A DNA stretch of 64,000 bases. Source: Ruminococcus sp. Its GTDB lineage: Bacteria; Bacillota; Clostridia; Oscillospirales; Ruminococcaceae. Numbering within the stretch: position 1 is the first letter of the stretch; each line of letters opens with the position of its first letter. The notes under the pieces were generated by a model. That model had not been told where the DNA came from. It did no database searches and saw only the letters and a list, made by a program, of their open reading frames with translations. Location: assembly GCF_017549005.1 (NCBI RefSeq), contig NZ_JAFYYT010000002.1:83973-147972 (forward strand). The letters are read 5' to 3'. Shown here piece after piece: positions 1 through 8,443 of this stretch. The position numbers were made by a program, and so were the translations under genes.

Positions 1-291
1 TACAAATCCGCGCAGAGTGGTTCCGCGAAATCTTCTTGACTCGGCAAGCTTCCTGAAAAGGATATTGTCCTGTTCAAAAGTCAGGATACGCTTGTTCACG
101 TCCACTTCGTCAGGTCTGTACCTACGGTAGGCGTCGGGGATAGATATCTCCTCGTCGAAGCTCTCGGGGACAACTCCGCCGAGATGAGCGTAGCAAAGCT
201 GCGACAATACCATTCCGTCTATCTCGTTGAAGGGATCGGCAGAGAAGGGGACATCGCCGCGCCAGTCAAGATAATCAAGTATATTAGCCAG
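1..291 (-). CDS. DUF2974 (Mbeg1-like) family protein, 3' part beyond window
   Basis: The reverse strand is open for 97 codons to the left edge. It begins LANILDYLDWRGD and continues with PFNEIDGMVLSQLCYAHLGG. This is the conserved N-terminus of the DUF2974/Mbeg1-like family (alpha/beta-hydrolase-like proteins of unknown role), which usually starts MANI(L/F)DYL(D/E)WRGD. The residue at the expected Met is CTG (291..289). GGAGG lies at 303..299, seven bases upstream, and there is no ATG/GTG/TTG at the right place, so CTG initiation is the best reading. A Rho-independent hairpin (312-335) sits between the GH9 stop and this ribosome site, so expression seems to need read-through of that hairpin. 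No function is claimed. Confidence 0.72.
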   Translation of the reverse strand, partial: MANILDYLDWRGDVPFSADPFNEIDGMVLSQLCYAHLGGVVPESFDEEISIPDAYRRYRPDEVDVNKRILTFEQDNILFRKLAESRRFRGTTLRGFV

Positions 292-305
292 AATACCGCC
301 TCCTG

Positions 306-335
306 AAAAACAAAGCGACGCCGAAGCGCCGCTTT
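306..335 (-). terminator. Rho-independent terminator after the GH9/CBM4 gene
   Basis: On the minus strand a 10-bp stem (AAAGCGGCGC / GCGTCGCTTT, one G-T pair) closes on a TTCG tetraloop and is followed by GTTTTT. It lies 27 bases after the GH9 stop codon and only a few bases before the GGAGG of the next gene, so it may act as a partial terminator or attenuator. Confidence 0.8.
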
Positions 336-361
336 ATTTTATTATAAATGTGTACTAAGAA

Positions 362-3300
362 TTACTTAGTAGGATCAAGAGTAGAGATCTTCTTGAGGAG
401 GAACTCCTGAATGCGGAGTGCGTCGTTAGAAGTAAGACCCTTGCTGCTCTGATCAACGTCAGCGTTAGCCTTGCCCTGCTCTGTGATAGCCTTGGAGTCT
501 GTACCGCCAACACCGTACTTGTTCGGGTTAGCAAGTGACTGCATGATAAGAACAGCGTCAGCCATATCTACATCACCATCGCAGTTAGCGTCGCCCCACT
601 TAGTAACCTTGACATCACCGTTACCCTTTGTGGTAGCAGTTGTTGTTGTCTCGACCTGCTTAGGAGCTGTTGTTGTGGTTGTTGTAGTTGTATTTTCGTT
701 GCCGCTTGGAGTCTGCTCGAAATCATACTTAACGTCCTTATCCTGGAGGAACTCAGCGATCCAAGCAAGAGGAGCGTTCCAGTTGATTGTAACCTCGTTT
801 GTAGACCATGCTTCGATAGAGTCAACGAAACATCTCTGTGACGGGTTGTCTTCCTTACCGGGAACGAATCCGAGAGCACGTACATATGGATCCTGGAGAC
901 CTGCGTTAGGACCGCCTGAGAGAACTCCGTCAGGAGCCATAGGCAGAGTCTTATCAAGCTCGTAAGACCAATATCTGTGGTGAGGATTCTTTTCCTTGTA
1001 TGTACCGTAACCTGTTACATATGAGAATGAAAGCGGGTTGTTTCCGAGGAGGTAGTCCATACCTGTCAGAACACCGTTCATGTACTGATCATCGCCTGTC
1101 ATGTCGTAAGCATAAGCCATAACCATGAGGTTGTTGATAACCATTGAGTTTGAACCCCACTCATAGCCGTGGATTACGATGCTCTCATCAAGGTTGTTAG
1201 GATCTGTGTATCCGGGTCCGTCATACTTGTACGGGATACCATAACCCTGCTTCTTCTCTTCCTTGATGTACTCGTCAGCAGCTTCAGTGATAGAATCGTT
1301 AAGGATCTTCTTCTGATCGTCTGAGAGATACTGCTTATTGAGAGCGAGTGAAAGTGAACCAGCAGAAGCTGTATTACCCCAGTTAAATGTGGTGAATGAG
1401 CCTTCGCCTGTTGCGTTCTCACCGCCAGTGATTCTTGTTGTTACCTTGAAAGCGTTCTTATAGTCAGAAAGCTTCTTGAGGTATGTATCAGCGTCTGAAT
1501 CGCCGAGTGCACTTGCAGATACGAAAATTTCGCAAGCTGCCCAGTACATATCGTCCTTAACCTCGTTATCACCGTAAGGTCCGCCGCCCTTTGCCTGATA
1601 CATAGGAGCGTAGAGTGACTTTTCGTTATCTTCTTCGTCCTTAGCAGCTTCATACCAGTTCTTCTCAGCAGCCTCATAAGCAGCCTTAGCTTCCTTGAGG
1701 TAGAATGCAGACTTCTCAGAATCGTATGGTTCGATAAGTCTTGCTGTCTGAGCAGCACAAGCAGCGTAGTTGAGTGTAGCAGCGAACGTAGGTGGCTTAA
1801 CTATACGCTCTGTACCCCACTCTTCCTCGTAATCCCAAGGCTTTGTAGCAAGACCTGTCCACTTGTGGTCGTGGAGCTTGTGGTAAACCATTCCTGCATA
1901 CTTGCCCCATGTAGGCTCTGAAGAATCAACCTTCATAGCTGTCATGAACTCGAGCTCATAGAGACACTCGTCGATGATATCAGGAATCTTCTTTGAGTCG
2001 CCGCTCTCAGGGATATTTACTGTGCCTGAACCGTCAGCGAACTTAGCCTTTGTATCTTCGTTGTGTAAAGCTCTCTCGTACATATTCTGGAGAGTCCATA
2101 CAGAGATACCGCCGTTAACAACATACTTACCGTGGTCACCAGCATCGTACCAGCCCTTGTTAGCTGTGATGGATGATGAAGCGTATGTGCTTGTAGCCTC
2201 TGTCTTCTCTAAGTACTCGTTCTTCCAGATCTTCTGAACGTAAGCCTTATCTGTCTTATGACCGCCCTTATGAGCAAGAGTCTTTGTATCACCTGATGTG
2301 ATGTACTGTGACTCGATATCGAGACCTGAACGGTTCTGATAGAAGTAGTTCAGAGCGTTCTTGAGGAGGTCGTGTGACTTATCTGTATAGATGTCGTCGC
2401 CGATATTGAACTCGAATGATCTCCAGTCCTTACCGTCGATCTGGAGGTAATATCTACCGGGTGTCTTGAAGCTTGAGAAGTCGATCTTAGCAACAGAGTC
2501 AGCTGAATCGGGATCCTTTGTTACTGCGCCTGTTGTACCTGTCTCAACAACCTTGCCTGACTTAGCGTCAACGAGGTTCCATGTATATGTACCTGAAAGG
2601 TCGATAGTTGTGGCACCGTAAAGGATATCGCCCTTGTTATCGCCGAGTGTAGCGACCTTAGCGTAATTTGTGAAGTAACCTATCTGGTTTACAGAAATGA
2701 AGTTAACGGTCTTGCCGCCCTTCTTGAGGTTCTCATCAAAGTTAGCAGCGTAGTCACGGTTTGTAGCACCGTATGACTCGTTAGGATCTGAGTTGCAGCA
2801 GCCTTCGCCGGCAGCCTTGTCGCCGCAGGTTACACAATCGATAACCATGTCGTCGAACCAGATCTCGTCGCCTTCCTCTGCATTACCCTGATACTTAGTA
2901 CCCTTTGCATAGTGGAAGCACCACTCGCAAGCCTCGAGGTCCTGAGTAGGAGTGAATGTACCCTCGAATTCCTGCCAGTCGGTTGTGAGCTTTACAGCAG
3001 CATTCGGCCACTTACCACCCATGTGAGGACCCATGTGCATATCATTTGACTGACCGTCGAGCTCGAAGTACTCCTCGTCACCCTTGATATTACCGATCTT
3101 AGAGCAGAGCTCCATACCGTCTCTCTTAGCCTTAGCTCTGAAGCTAACCTTGTACTCGTGACCCTTCTTGAAGTTGAGGTTTCTGTGTCTTACCTGAAGG
3201 TCCCACTTTTCCTTGTCGGCACCCTGAGCAACCTTAACTACTACATGGAATGCGCCGTCAGAAATGTCGAAATCCTGCTTAGCCGGTGATGACTCACAAG

Positions 3301-3451
3301 TATGCCATGGCAGAGCTTTGTGATCGAATGTGCTCTCACCAACTACGAGACCAGCAGAAGCTGTCATAGGGGTGATCATAGCAACTGTTGAAGGAACAAG
3401 AGTTGCCATTGCCATAACGCTTGCAAGAATCTTCTTTGTTTTCTTGTGCAT
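362..3451 (-). CDS. Cellulosomal endoglucanase/cellobiohydrolase: CBM4-Ig-GH9-dockerin
   Basis: A 1029-residue secreted cellulase. The order is: Sec signal peptide (1-33, ends ASA), CBM4-type carbohydrate-binding module (about 34-210), Cys-rich linker, CelD_N Ig-like domain (about 250-345, starts FISVNQIGYF), GH9 (alpha/alpha)6 catalytic domain (about 355-905), Thr-rich linker, and dockerin (951-1029). The GH9 catalytic base motif GWYDAGDHGKY, the HHRYW motif and the C-terminal DSIEAWSTNEVTINWN segment with the acid Glu are all present, so it should be active on beta-1,4-glucan. The dockerin has two Ca loops (DANCDGDVDMAD and DVDQSSKGLTSND). I chose ATG 3451 because GGGAGGG lies just upstream and the signal peptide starts there; a longer in-frame extension to 3508 falls in the 5' leader. 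CbhA/CelK-like architecture. Confidence 0.95.
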   Translation of the reverse strand: MHKKTKKILASVMAMATLVPSTVAMITPMTASAGLVVGESTFDHKALPWHTCESSPAKQDFDISDGAFHVVVKVAQGADKEKWDLQVRHRNLNFKKGHEYKVSFRAKAKRDGMELCSKIGNIKGDEEYFELDGQSNDMHMGPHMGGKWPNAAVKLTTDWQEFEGTFTPTQDLEACEWCFHYAKGTKYQGNAEEGDEIWFDDMVIDCVTCGDKAAGEGCCNSDPNESYGATNRDYAANFDENLKKGGKTVNFISVNQIGYFTNYAKVATLGDNKGDILYGATTIDLSGTYTWNLVDAKSGKVVETGTTGAVTKDPDSADSVAKIDFSSFKTPGRYYLQIDGKDWRSFEFNIGDDIYTDKSHDLLKNALNYFYQNRSGLDIESQYITSGDTKTLAHKGGHKTDKAYVQKIWKNEYLEKTEATSTYASSSITANKGWYDAGDHGKYVVNGGISVWTLQNMYERALHNEDTKAKFADGSGTVNIPESGDSKKIPDIIDECLYELEFMTAMKVDSSEPTWGKYAGMVYHKLHDHKWTGLATKPWDYEEEWGTERIVKPPTFAATLNYAACAAQTARLIEPYDSEKSAFYLKEAKAAYEAAEKNWYEAAKDEEDNEKSLYAPMYQAKGGGPYGDNEVKDDMYWAACEIFVSASALGDSDADTYLKKLSDYKNAFKVTTRITGGENATGEGSFTTFNWGNTASAGSLSLALNKQYLSDDQKKILNDSITEAADEYIKEEKKQGYGIPYKYDGPGYTDPNNLDESIVIHGYEWGSNSMVINNLMVMAYAYDMTGDDQYMNGVLTGMDYLLGNNPLSFSYVTGYGTYKEKNPHHRYWSYELDKTLPMAPDGVLSGGPNAGLQDPYVRALGFVPGKEDNPSQRCFVDSIEAWSTNEVTINWNAPLAWIAEFLQDKDVKYDFEQTPSGNENTTTTTTTTAPKQVETTTTATTKGNGDVKVTKWGDANCDGDVDMADAVLIMQSLANPNKYGVGGTDSKAITEQGKANADVDQSSKGLTSNDALRIQEFLLKKISTLDPTK

Positions 3452-3590
3452 TTTAAATACCCTCCCTGATATTTTAAATATACTTTTTATAACGCAATGC
3501 CAGTGCAAACATTGCGGTTATACCTGTTGTAATCCGCGAAAAATAGGCTCTCCCAACGGGAGCTTGCACCGTTGCCCATTCATCAATCAT

Positions 3591-3619
3591 ATTATATTAT
3601 ATCGAAAAAAAAAAGTAAA
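3591..3619 (-). promoter_or_regulatory. Promoter and structured 133-nt leader of the CBM4-GH9 gene
   Basis: On the minus strand, TTTACT (3619-3614) and TATAAT (3596-3591) are separated by 17 bp. Transcription would start near 3584, giving a leader of about 130 nt. The leader can fold: CTCCC-gtt-GGGAG near 3555, and GCAATG / CATTGC around 3500-3520. It ends in GGGAGGG. I do not recognise it as a known riboswitch class. Confidence 0.6.
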
Positions 3620-3686
3620 TAGTTTTCTGGAATTTCGTGTATTTTCCTAATGGGGTTCTTCATACTTTGTACACATTTCACAAAAA

Positions 3687-3723
3687 AGTAAAAAAAATAA
3701 GAGGGAACGATTTCCCTCTTATT
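3687..3723 (-). terminator. Terminator of the GH9-CBM3c gene
   Basis: A perfect 12-bp stem (AATAAGAGGGAA / TTCCCTCTTATT) with a 4-nt loop is followed on the minus strand by eight T residues. It lies 22 bases after the stop codon at 3745 and separates the two GH9 transcription units. Confidence 0.9.
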
Positions 3724-3744
3724 TCTTAATTATGAATTAATTAT

Positions 3745-6300
3745 TTATTTTTCAGGAAGCTCTTTAATGAGTTTCAGACAGTACTTCTGAATGGCAAGCG
3801 CGTCGTTGTTTGTGAGCTTTGTTCCGTTCTCATAAACGTCGCCGTTGAGAATGCCCTGGTTTGTGATGTGCTTCTCGTCAGTACCTGTGATTCCGTACTT
3901 ATTCGGGTTTGCGAGGGACTGGAGAATGATTACTGCGTCTGCCATGTCAACGCCGCCGTCACAGTTAGCGTCACCCCATTTGGTAACACTATCAGAGGCC
4001 TCTCCTCCGTTGGTTGAAGTACTTGTTGTAGTCTGCTTATCATTTGTTGTAGTACTTGTAGTAGTTGTTGTTGATGTTGTTGTAGTTGTTGAAGTAGTTG
4101 TTGTAGTTGTAGTTGTAGTGGTTGTTGTTGCTGAAGTTGTTGTCGTTGTGGTTCCGGGAGTTGGTGTGACGCTACTCCCGTTCTTTGTGCAGGGCTTTAC
4201 AACGAACTTTGTGCCGTCAGGCTCTTCGCCCCATGCGATCTCGCCGTCAACGTACATAGGCATATGCTCGTTGAGAGAATCAGCCTTCTTGAGGTCTGAA
4301 GCCTTGTCGAGTCCGCCGAGGTACGACCAGTCGTTTGAAGTATCCCATGCGCCTGCTGTGGACTTGCCGTCGATAGCGTCGGGGATAGAGATCCTGAACT
4401 GAACTTCATCTCTGTGCTCGCTCTGACCTGTAGGCTGGATAGCTCTTCCGTCGTCGAACTTTATGCTTGCATAGTATGTATTTCCTGTAGGATCGCCCTC
4501 ATACTTGTGAGGACCGGTAACTGTAGCGTGGCCCTGTCCGCTCTCATACTGCTGTGACTTGCCCTCTACCTTGATATCGTCAACTGAGAGACCTGCATCA
4601 ATGACTTCGGATACGTCGAAGAAGTATCTGTACTCAACGTCCTTTGCAACTCTTGCAGGCCATGCTGTGTGGTTCATAGCCCATGCCTTTATCTCGGTGT
4701 ATGTCTTGGCCGGAGTTCCGTTGATGATAGCGGCAACTTCCCACTCAGCCCACTTAGGAGTCTCGGCAGGAGGGAATGCAGCGTCGATGTTTCCGCCGTA
4801 GTCGTCGATCATAGCACAGAGACAAGCTGTGTAGCCTGCGTTGTAGTCGATAGCGACTTCTGAATACTGATACTGTGAAACATCGTTTACGTACTTGCCC
4901 GACTTGTCAGGACCGCCTACGAGAGCGCCGTAGAGAGTATGAGCATACTCAGTCTGCCAGCCCTCGGAGCCGCCCGACTTCTGACCGAGGTCGTTCCAGT
5001 GGTCGTCGTGTATACCGGAAGCTGTTCTGTGGTGGAATGCGGTAGGCTGATTGTCGCCCATTCCGAGAACGTAGCTCATCTTTAAACCGTTATCGCCGAA
5101 GCAGTAGTCCATCTGACCCTTTGCCCACTCGTCGTACTTCTTGGAGAGCGAAGCGTCGTCCTTGAATAATGTATCGCTTGCGAGCTTAGCAAGGAAAGCG
5201 GTAGTTGTAGCGTGACGTGCGCTGCCCCAGTTGAAGAGCCATGCGAGACCGTCAGGAGTGTAGTCGACCTTCTTTCCGCCGTAACCCTGCGGGCTCCAGT
5301 AATCGAGGTGATGGGAAACGTGTTCCTTCCACTCAGCGCTGTCTGTGTTGAGAGCATAGAGGAAAGCTGCTGCCTGTGAAGTATCGTCCCAGCAGAGACC
5401 CCATGTGTACTTGCGGTCTGTGGACTGGTTCTCAAGCGGGAAGTCGGGGATATAGTCCTTCTCGATCTTGTCGAGGTAGCTCTTGTCGCCTGTAGCCATG
5501 TAGAGCCAGTTTGCTGCATACATACAGTCGTCTAGCCATGAAGATGAATCATACATTCCGCTCATGCCGCCGATATCCTTGCAGGCTCTTATCTTGTCAG
5601 CGCCCTCAAAAAGATCCTTTGCGTGCTTGAGGTACTGAGCAGCCTTGTCAGGCTGAGTATCCTTGAATATAATGTAGCCCTCTGCGAGACAAGCTGCGGA
5701 AAGAGCTGCAACGGAAGCATTCTTTATAGTATCGTAAGGTCTCTTCCAGTCCTTGTTGTTGAGGTGGTGCTTGCGGAGATATACTTCTGCGCTGCACCAG
5801 ATGTTATGGTCTGTGGAGCCACCCTTGAAGTCGCCGATAGTACCGATCATCTCGCCGCCGCCCTTGTCGCAGGCCATAACGTAGTCCATACCCCACTGGA
5901 TATTGTTGCGGTAAGTCTCGCCGAGACCTGCCTTGTCAACAGCGTCCTTGTACTGGATATAGCCCCATGCCATAATGGAAGCGGAATAAGCGTTCGTCAG
6001 TGTGAACTTGAAGTGGTCGCCTGCGTCGAACCAGCCGCCGGGAACTACATCTGTCTCGTTTCCGTCCTCGTCGACCATTGAGTCAGCACGCCATGCAACG
6101 CTGTTCCATTCAGGGAGCTTGCCCGACTGCTGCACCTCATAGAAGAACATCGACTTCTGGAGAGCTTCTGCGTAGTTATAGCCCGAAGCTGCCTTTGCAG
6201 TCGACACTGTATCCTGCTGAACTGCTGTGGGGGCGTAGGAAAGTACGCCTAACGACATAGCAAGAGCAGAAGCTGCTGCTGTGATTTTTTTGATTATCAT
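3745..6300 (-). CDS. Cellulosomal processive endoglucanase: GH9-CBM3c-dockerin
   Basis: An 851-residue secreted cellulase. It has a signal peptide (1 to about 37), a GH9 catalytic domain starting directly after it (about 40-500), a CBM3c-like beta module (about 515-700), a very long Thr linker (about 708-773) and a dockerin (774-851). GH9 motifs seen are GGWFDAGDHFKF, the AFHHRTASG region, and YSEVAIDYNAGYTACL with the acid Glu. The GH9-CBM3c pairing without an N-terminal Ig domain is the arrangement of processive endoglucanases. The dockerin (WGDANCDGGVDMADAV..) is the same class as in the neighbouring GH9 and in the GH5 at 18.7 kb. GAGAGGGG precedes the ATG. The Thr linker is encoded by a near-perfect triplet tract (4010-4160). 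Confidence 0.96.
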   Translation of the reverse strand: MIIKKITAAASALAMSLGVLSYAPTAVQQDTVSTAKAASGYNYAEALQKSMFFYEVQQSGKLPEWNSVAWRADSMVDEDGNETDVVPGGWFDAGDHFKFTLTNAYSASIMAWGYIQYKDAVDKAGLGETYRNNIQWGMDYVMACDKGGGEMIGTIGDFKGGSTDHNIWCSAEVYLRKHHLNNKDWKRPYDTIKNASVAALSAACLAEGYIIFKDTQPDKAAQYLKHAKDLFEGADKIRACKDIGGMSGMYDSSSWLDDCMYAANWLYMATGDKSYLDKIEKDYIPDFPLENQSTDRKYTWGLCWDDTSQAAAFLYALNTDSAEWKEHVSHHLDYWSPQGYGGKKVDYTPDGLAWLFNWGSARHATTTAFLAKLASDTLFKDDASLSKKYDEWAKGQMDYCFGDNGLKMSYVLGMGDNQPTAFHHRTASGIHDDHWNDLGQKSGGSEGWQTEYAHTLYGALVGGPDKSGKYVNDVSQYQYSEVAIDYNAGYTACLCAMIDDYGGNIDAAFPPAETPKWAEWEVAAIINGTPAKTYTEIKAWAMNHTAWPARVAKDVEYRYFFDVSEVIDAGLSVDDIKVEGKSQQYESGQGHATVTGPHKYEGDPTGNTYYASIKFDDGRAIQPTGQSEHRDEVQFRISIPDAIDGKSTAGAWDTSNDWSYLGGLDKASDLKKADSLNEHMPMYVDGEIAWGEEPDGTKFVVKPCTKNGSSVTPTPGTTTTTTSATTTTTTTTTTTTSTTTTTSTTTTTSTTTNDKQTTTSTSTNGGEASDSVTKWGDANCDGGVDMADAVIILQSLANPNKYGITGTDEKHITNQGILNGDVYENGTKLTNNDALAIQKYCLKLIKELPEK

Positions 6301-6366
6301 TTTTAATACCCCTCTCGTATTAAATATTTTTTTCGGCGCGGAAGCGCTCCGTACCTACTCACCTTA

Positions 6367-6395
6367 AATATACAATAAAACCGCAGATTTGTCAA
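6367..6395 (-). promoter_or_regulatory. Promoter of the GH9-CBM3c gene
   Basis: On the minus strand, TTGACA (6395-6390), a 17-bp spacer, and TATATT (6372-6367). The start would be near 6360, giving a 60-nt leader that holds a short GC hairpin (GGCGCG-gaag-CGCTCC, about 6334-6350). Confidence 0.75.
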
Positions 6396-6758
6396 GCCAA
6401 AAAAGACATTTTTCATAAAAAGCCTGAGCTTTGCACTGCTGCGGCAGGGCGAAGGGGTATATAAAAATATTATTTAAGTTTCAACATGATTTATGATGAT
6501 ATATTATTTAAAGTGCTTATCATTTGTTGCTGAGAGTGTTGAGAGCCGATTGTGAACACAGTTTATATTTTTAACGTGTAATTTGCACAAAAAACAAGGT
6601 TGATAAATAGTTATTGAGAACATTTGTAGAAACTGTCCGAAAGAATTTATTTTCGCATTTTTTCAGATGTGGAATGTTGAAATAACGGTATACAGGGAAT
6701 ATATTTTTTTCAGAATATAAATGTAATTATTAAATATAGTATTAAAAGCTAAAAACTA
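6396..6758. other. Intergenic region between divergent genes
   Basis: About 360 bases of AT-rich DNA between the divergent GH9 and GT2 promoters. I see no open frame with coding character, no RNA gene and no clear operator. It could hold regulator sites for the GH9 promoter, but none stands out. Confidence 0.5.
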
Positions 6759-6787
6759 TTGACTGGTAGTAAAAAAAGTGGTATAAT
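6759..6787 (+). promoter_or_regulatory. Promoter of the GT2 gene
   Basis: TTGACT, a 17-bp spacer, and TATAAT. The start is near 6794, about 36 bases before the ATG. Confidence 0.8.
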
Positions 6788-6829
6788 TTAGTCGAAAAGT
6801 GAACAGACCACAGGGGAAGGAAGTTCATA

Positions 6830-7570
6830 ATGTCAAATAATATAACGGTCTCGATAGTCATTCCTGCACACAATGAAGAAAAGTACGTAGTACGGTGCAT
6901 TGACAATGCAAAAATTGCTGCTTCAAAGGTCAGGTGCGGTGTCGAGATTATTGTTGTTTGCAACAGATGTACAGACCATACGGCAGAGCTTGCAGCTGCA
7001 AACGGTGCGAGAGTACTGACAGATGAGAGCAGATGCATAGCTGCTGTGAGGAATAAAGGGATAAAAGCCGCAAGGGGCAGAGTCGTTATCACCATTGACT
7101 GCGACAACCGCATGACCGAGGGCACTATCCGCGAAGTCCTGGGGAGACTCAACAGCGGAAAGTATATCGGCGGCGGAGCTCCGATAAGGTTTGAACGTTA
7201 TTCGTTCCCCATATGGGCGAATGACGTATTGTGTCGTTTAGGATTTTGGATCACAGGAGCATACTGCGGTATTTTCTGGGCTGAAAAGTCGACATTTGAC
7301 GCCATAGGCGGATTTGTGGACAAGAAAGCGGCAGAGGATATCGCTACTGCCATGAGATTACGCCGTTACGGCAAAAAGGAGGGAAAGAAATACGGCTGTC
7401 TGAAGAAGAACTGCCTTATCAATTCTACAAGGAAGTATGACAAACTTGGTGATTGGTTGTATTTCAGGCTCGCGTTCAGGAATGCGCGCGCACTGATAAA
7501 GGCTGCACTCGGAGACAGAGGCGACTATGATAAGCTCATAGATGAAATGTTTTACGACTACAATAATTGA
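6830..7570 (+). CDS. Family 2 glycosyltransferase
   Basis: A 246-residue soluble GT-A glycosyltransferase. The N-terminus SIVIPAHNEEKYV is the GT2 nucleotide-sugar fold start. EIIVVCNRCTDHT and VVITIDCDNRM match the second strand and the metal-binding DxD-like position (DCDN). There is no membrane segment and no signal peptide, so it acts in the cytoplasm or at the inner membrane face; donor and acceptor cannot be told from sequence. GGGGAAGG precedes the ATG. It stands alone between the cellulase cluster and the scaffoldin, with its own promoter. Confidence 0.88.
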   Translation: MSNNITVSIVIPAHNEEKYVVRCIDNAKIAASKVRCGVEIIVVCNRCTDHTAELAAANGARVLTDESRCIAAVRNKGIKAARGRVVITIDCDNRMTEGTIREVLGRLNSGKYIGGGAPIRFERYSFPIWANDVLCRLGFWITGAYCGIFWAEKSTFDAIGGFVDKKAAEDIATAMRLRRYGKKEGKKYGCLKKNCLINSTRKYDKLGDWLYFRLAFRNARALIKAALGDRGDYDKLIDEMFYDYNN

Positions 7571-7721
7571 GAAAAGGAAAGAATGATTCTGATAGATAGG
7601 TTCAGAGTTGAATCCGAACGTTCAGTTCAGAAATAATATTGATATAACATAACCGCATAAGTAAGATCAAATATTTTCAGCTCTCCACTGTCAACATTAC
7701 ATTATAGTATGGAGTGATGAT

Positions 7722-8174
7722 GTGAAACTTGCAGAAGCACTACAAGAAAGAGCAGACCTAAACAAAAGCATAGAACAGCTCAGGAGCAGACTCGCCAACA
7801 ATGTTATAGTACAGGAAAACGAGAAGCCTGCGGAGGATCCGCAGACCCTGATAAAAGAGCTCGACTCGGCTGTTTCACGGCTCGAGGAGCTTATGAAGCG
7901 TATCAATCAGACAAATTGTATGACTATTTCCGAAGGAAAAAGCATTACAGAGCTTATTGCCGCGAGGGATGCCCTCAAGGTAAAGATCGCTGTATATAAA
8001 GATATCGTTTCCAATGCCAGTCAGACGGCTCGGCGCGCGAGAATGAGCGAGATCAGGATACTCAGCGCCGTGGACGTCAGGAAGCTCCAGAAAAAGATCG
8101 ACGATATGTCGAAGGAGTTTCGTGTAACCGACAATAAAATACAGGCACTCAACTGGTCCACCGAGCTTATGTGA
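7722..8174 (+). CDS. DIP1984 family protein (septicolysin-like)
   Basis: A 150-residue, highly helical, charged protein matching the DIP1984 family: KLAEALQERADL at the N-terminus, ENEKPAEDPQTLIKELD, and the RINQTN motif. The role is unknown; some members have been annotated as septicolysin, a label with weak support. Translation starts at GTG 7722 with GGAG seven bases upstream; the overlapping ATG at 7720 hits a stop at once. It is probably a coiled-coil oligomer (two long heptad-like helices, about 1-70 and 90-145). The gene precedes the scaffoldin gene on the same strand. Confidence 0.88.
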   Translation: MKLAEALQERADLNKSIEQLRSRLANNVIVQENEKPAEDPQTLIKELDSAVSRLEELMKRINQTNCMTISEGKSITELIAARDALKVKIAVYKDIVSNASQTARRARMSEIRILSAVDVRKLQKKIDDMSKEFRVTDNKIQALNWSTELM

Positions 8175-8393
8175 GCTCATAATGGTGTAGTCATGGCAGG
8201 GCGAATGCAAAAAAAGTCTTTCCGCAAGGAAAGCATTTCGCTGGGAATGCCGGGAGCGGCAGAGGAGTTCAAATCTCTATGATCGTTATGCTCGGACACC
8301 GCACAAAAGCATCGTTATCGCTTACAGTTCTAACCGCGCATTGACTGAAATGACGAGGGCGTGGATCGAGGGAGAAAAAGGAAAAGAAGCTGT

Positions 8394-8431
8394 AATGATC
8401 TGCAGCGTGATCATTTTTATTTTTTATTTTT
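8394..8431 (+). terminator. Terminator/attenuator directly upstream of the scaffoldin ribosome site
   Basis: AATGATC (8394-8400) pairs with GATCATT (8409-8415) and is followed by TTTATTTTTTATTTTTT. The scaffoldin SD (GGAGG) starts at 8434, leaving no room for a promoter after the hairpin. Transcripts for the next gene must therefore cross it. The upstream 220 bases contain another small hairpin (CTTTCC-gcaa-GGAAAG, near 8220) and no gene. Confidence 0.6.
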
Positions 8432-8443
8432 TCGGAGGTATTT

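Noticed and set aside
3452-3590. c-di-GMP (GEMM) or other riboswitch in the GH9 leader
   Set aside because: GGGCAA-like bases are present, but the conserved GEMM core and paired helices do not line up.
4010-4160. Triplet repeat tract as a CRISPR or microsatellite element
   Set aside because: It encodes the in-frame Thr linker of a clear dockerin enzyme; no spacer structure.
3845-4402. Plus-strand open frame rich in Val over the Thr linker of the GH9-CBM3c gene
   Set aside because: It is the antisense reading of the Thr triplet tract; no ribosome site and no protein-like pattern.
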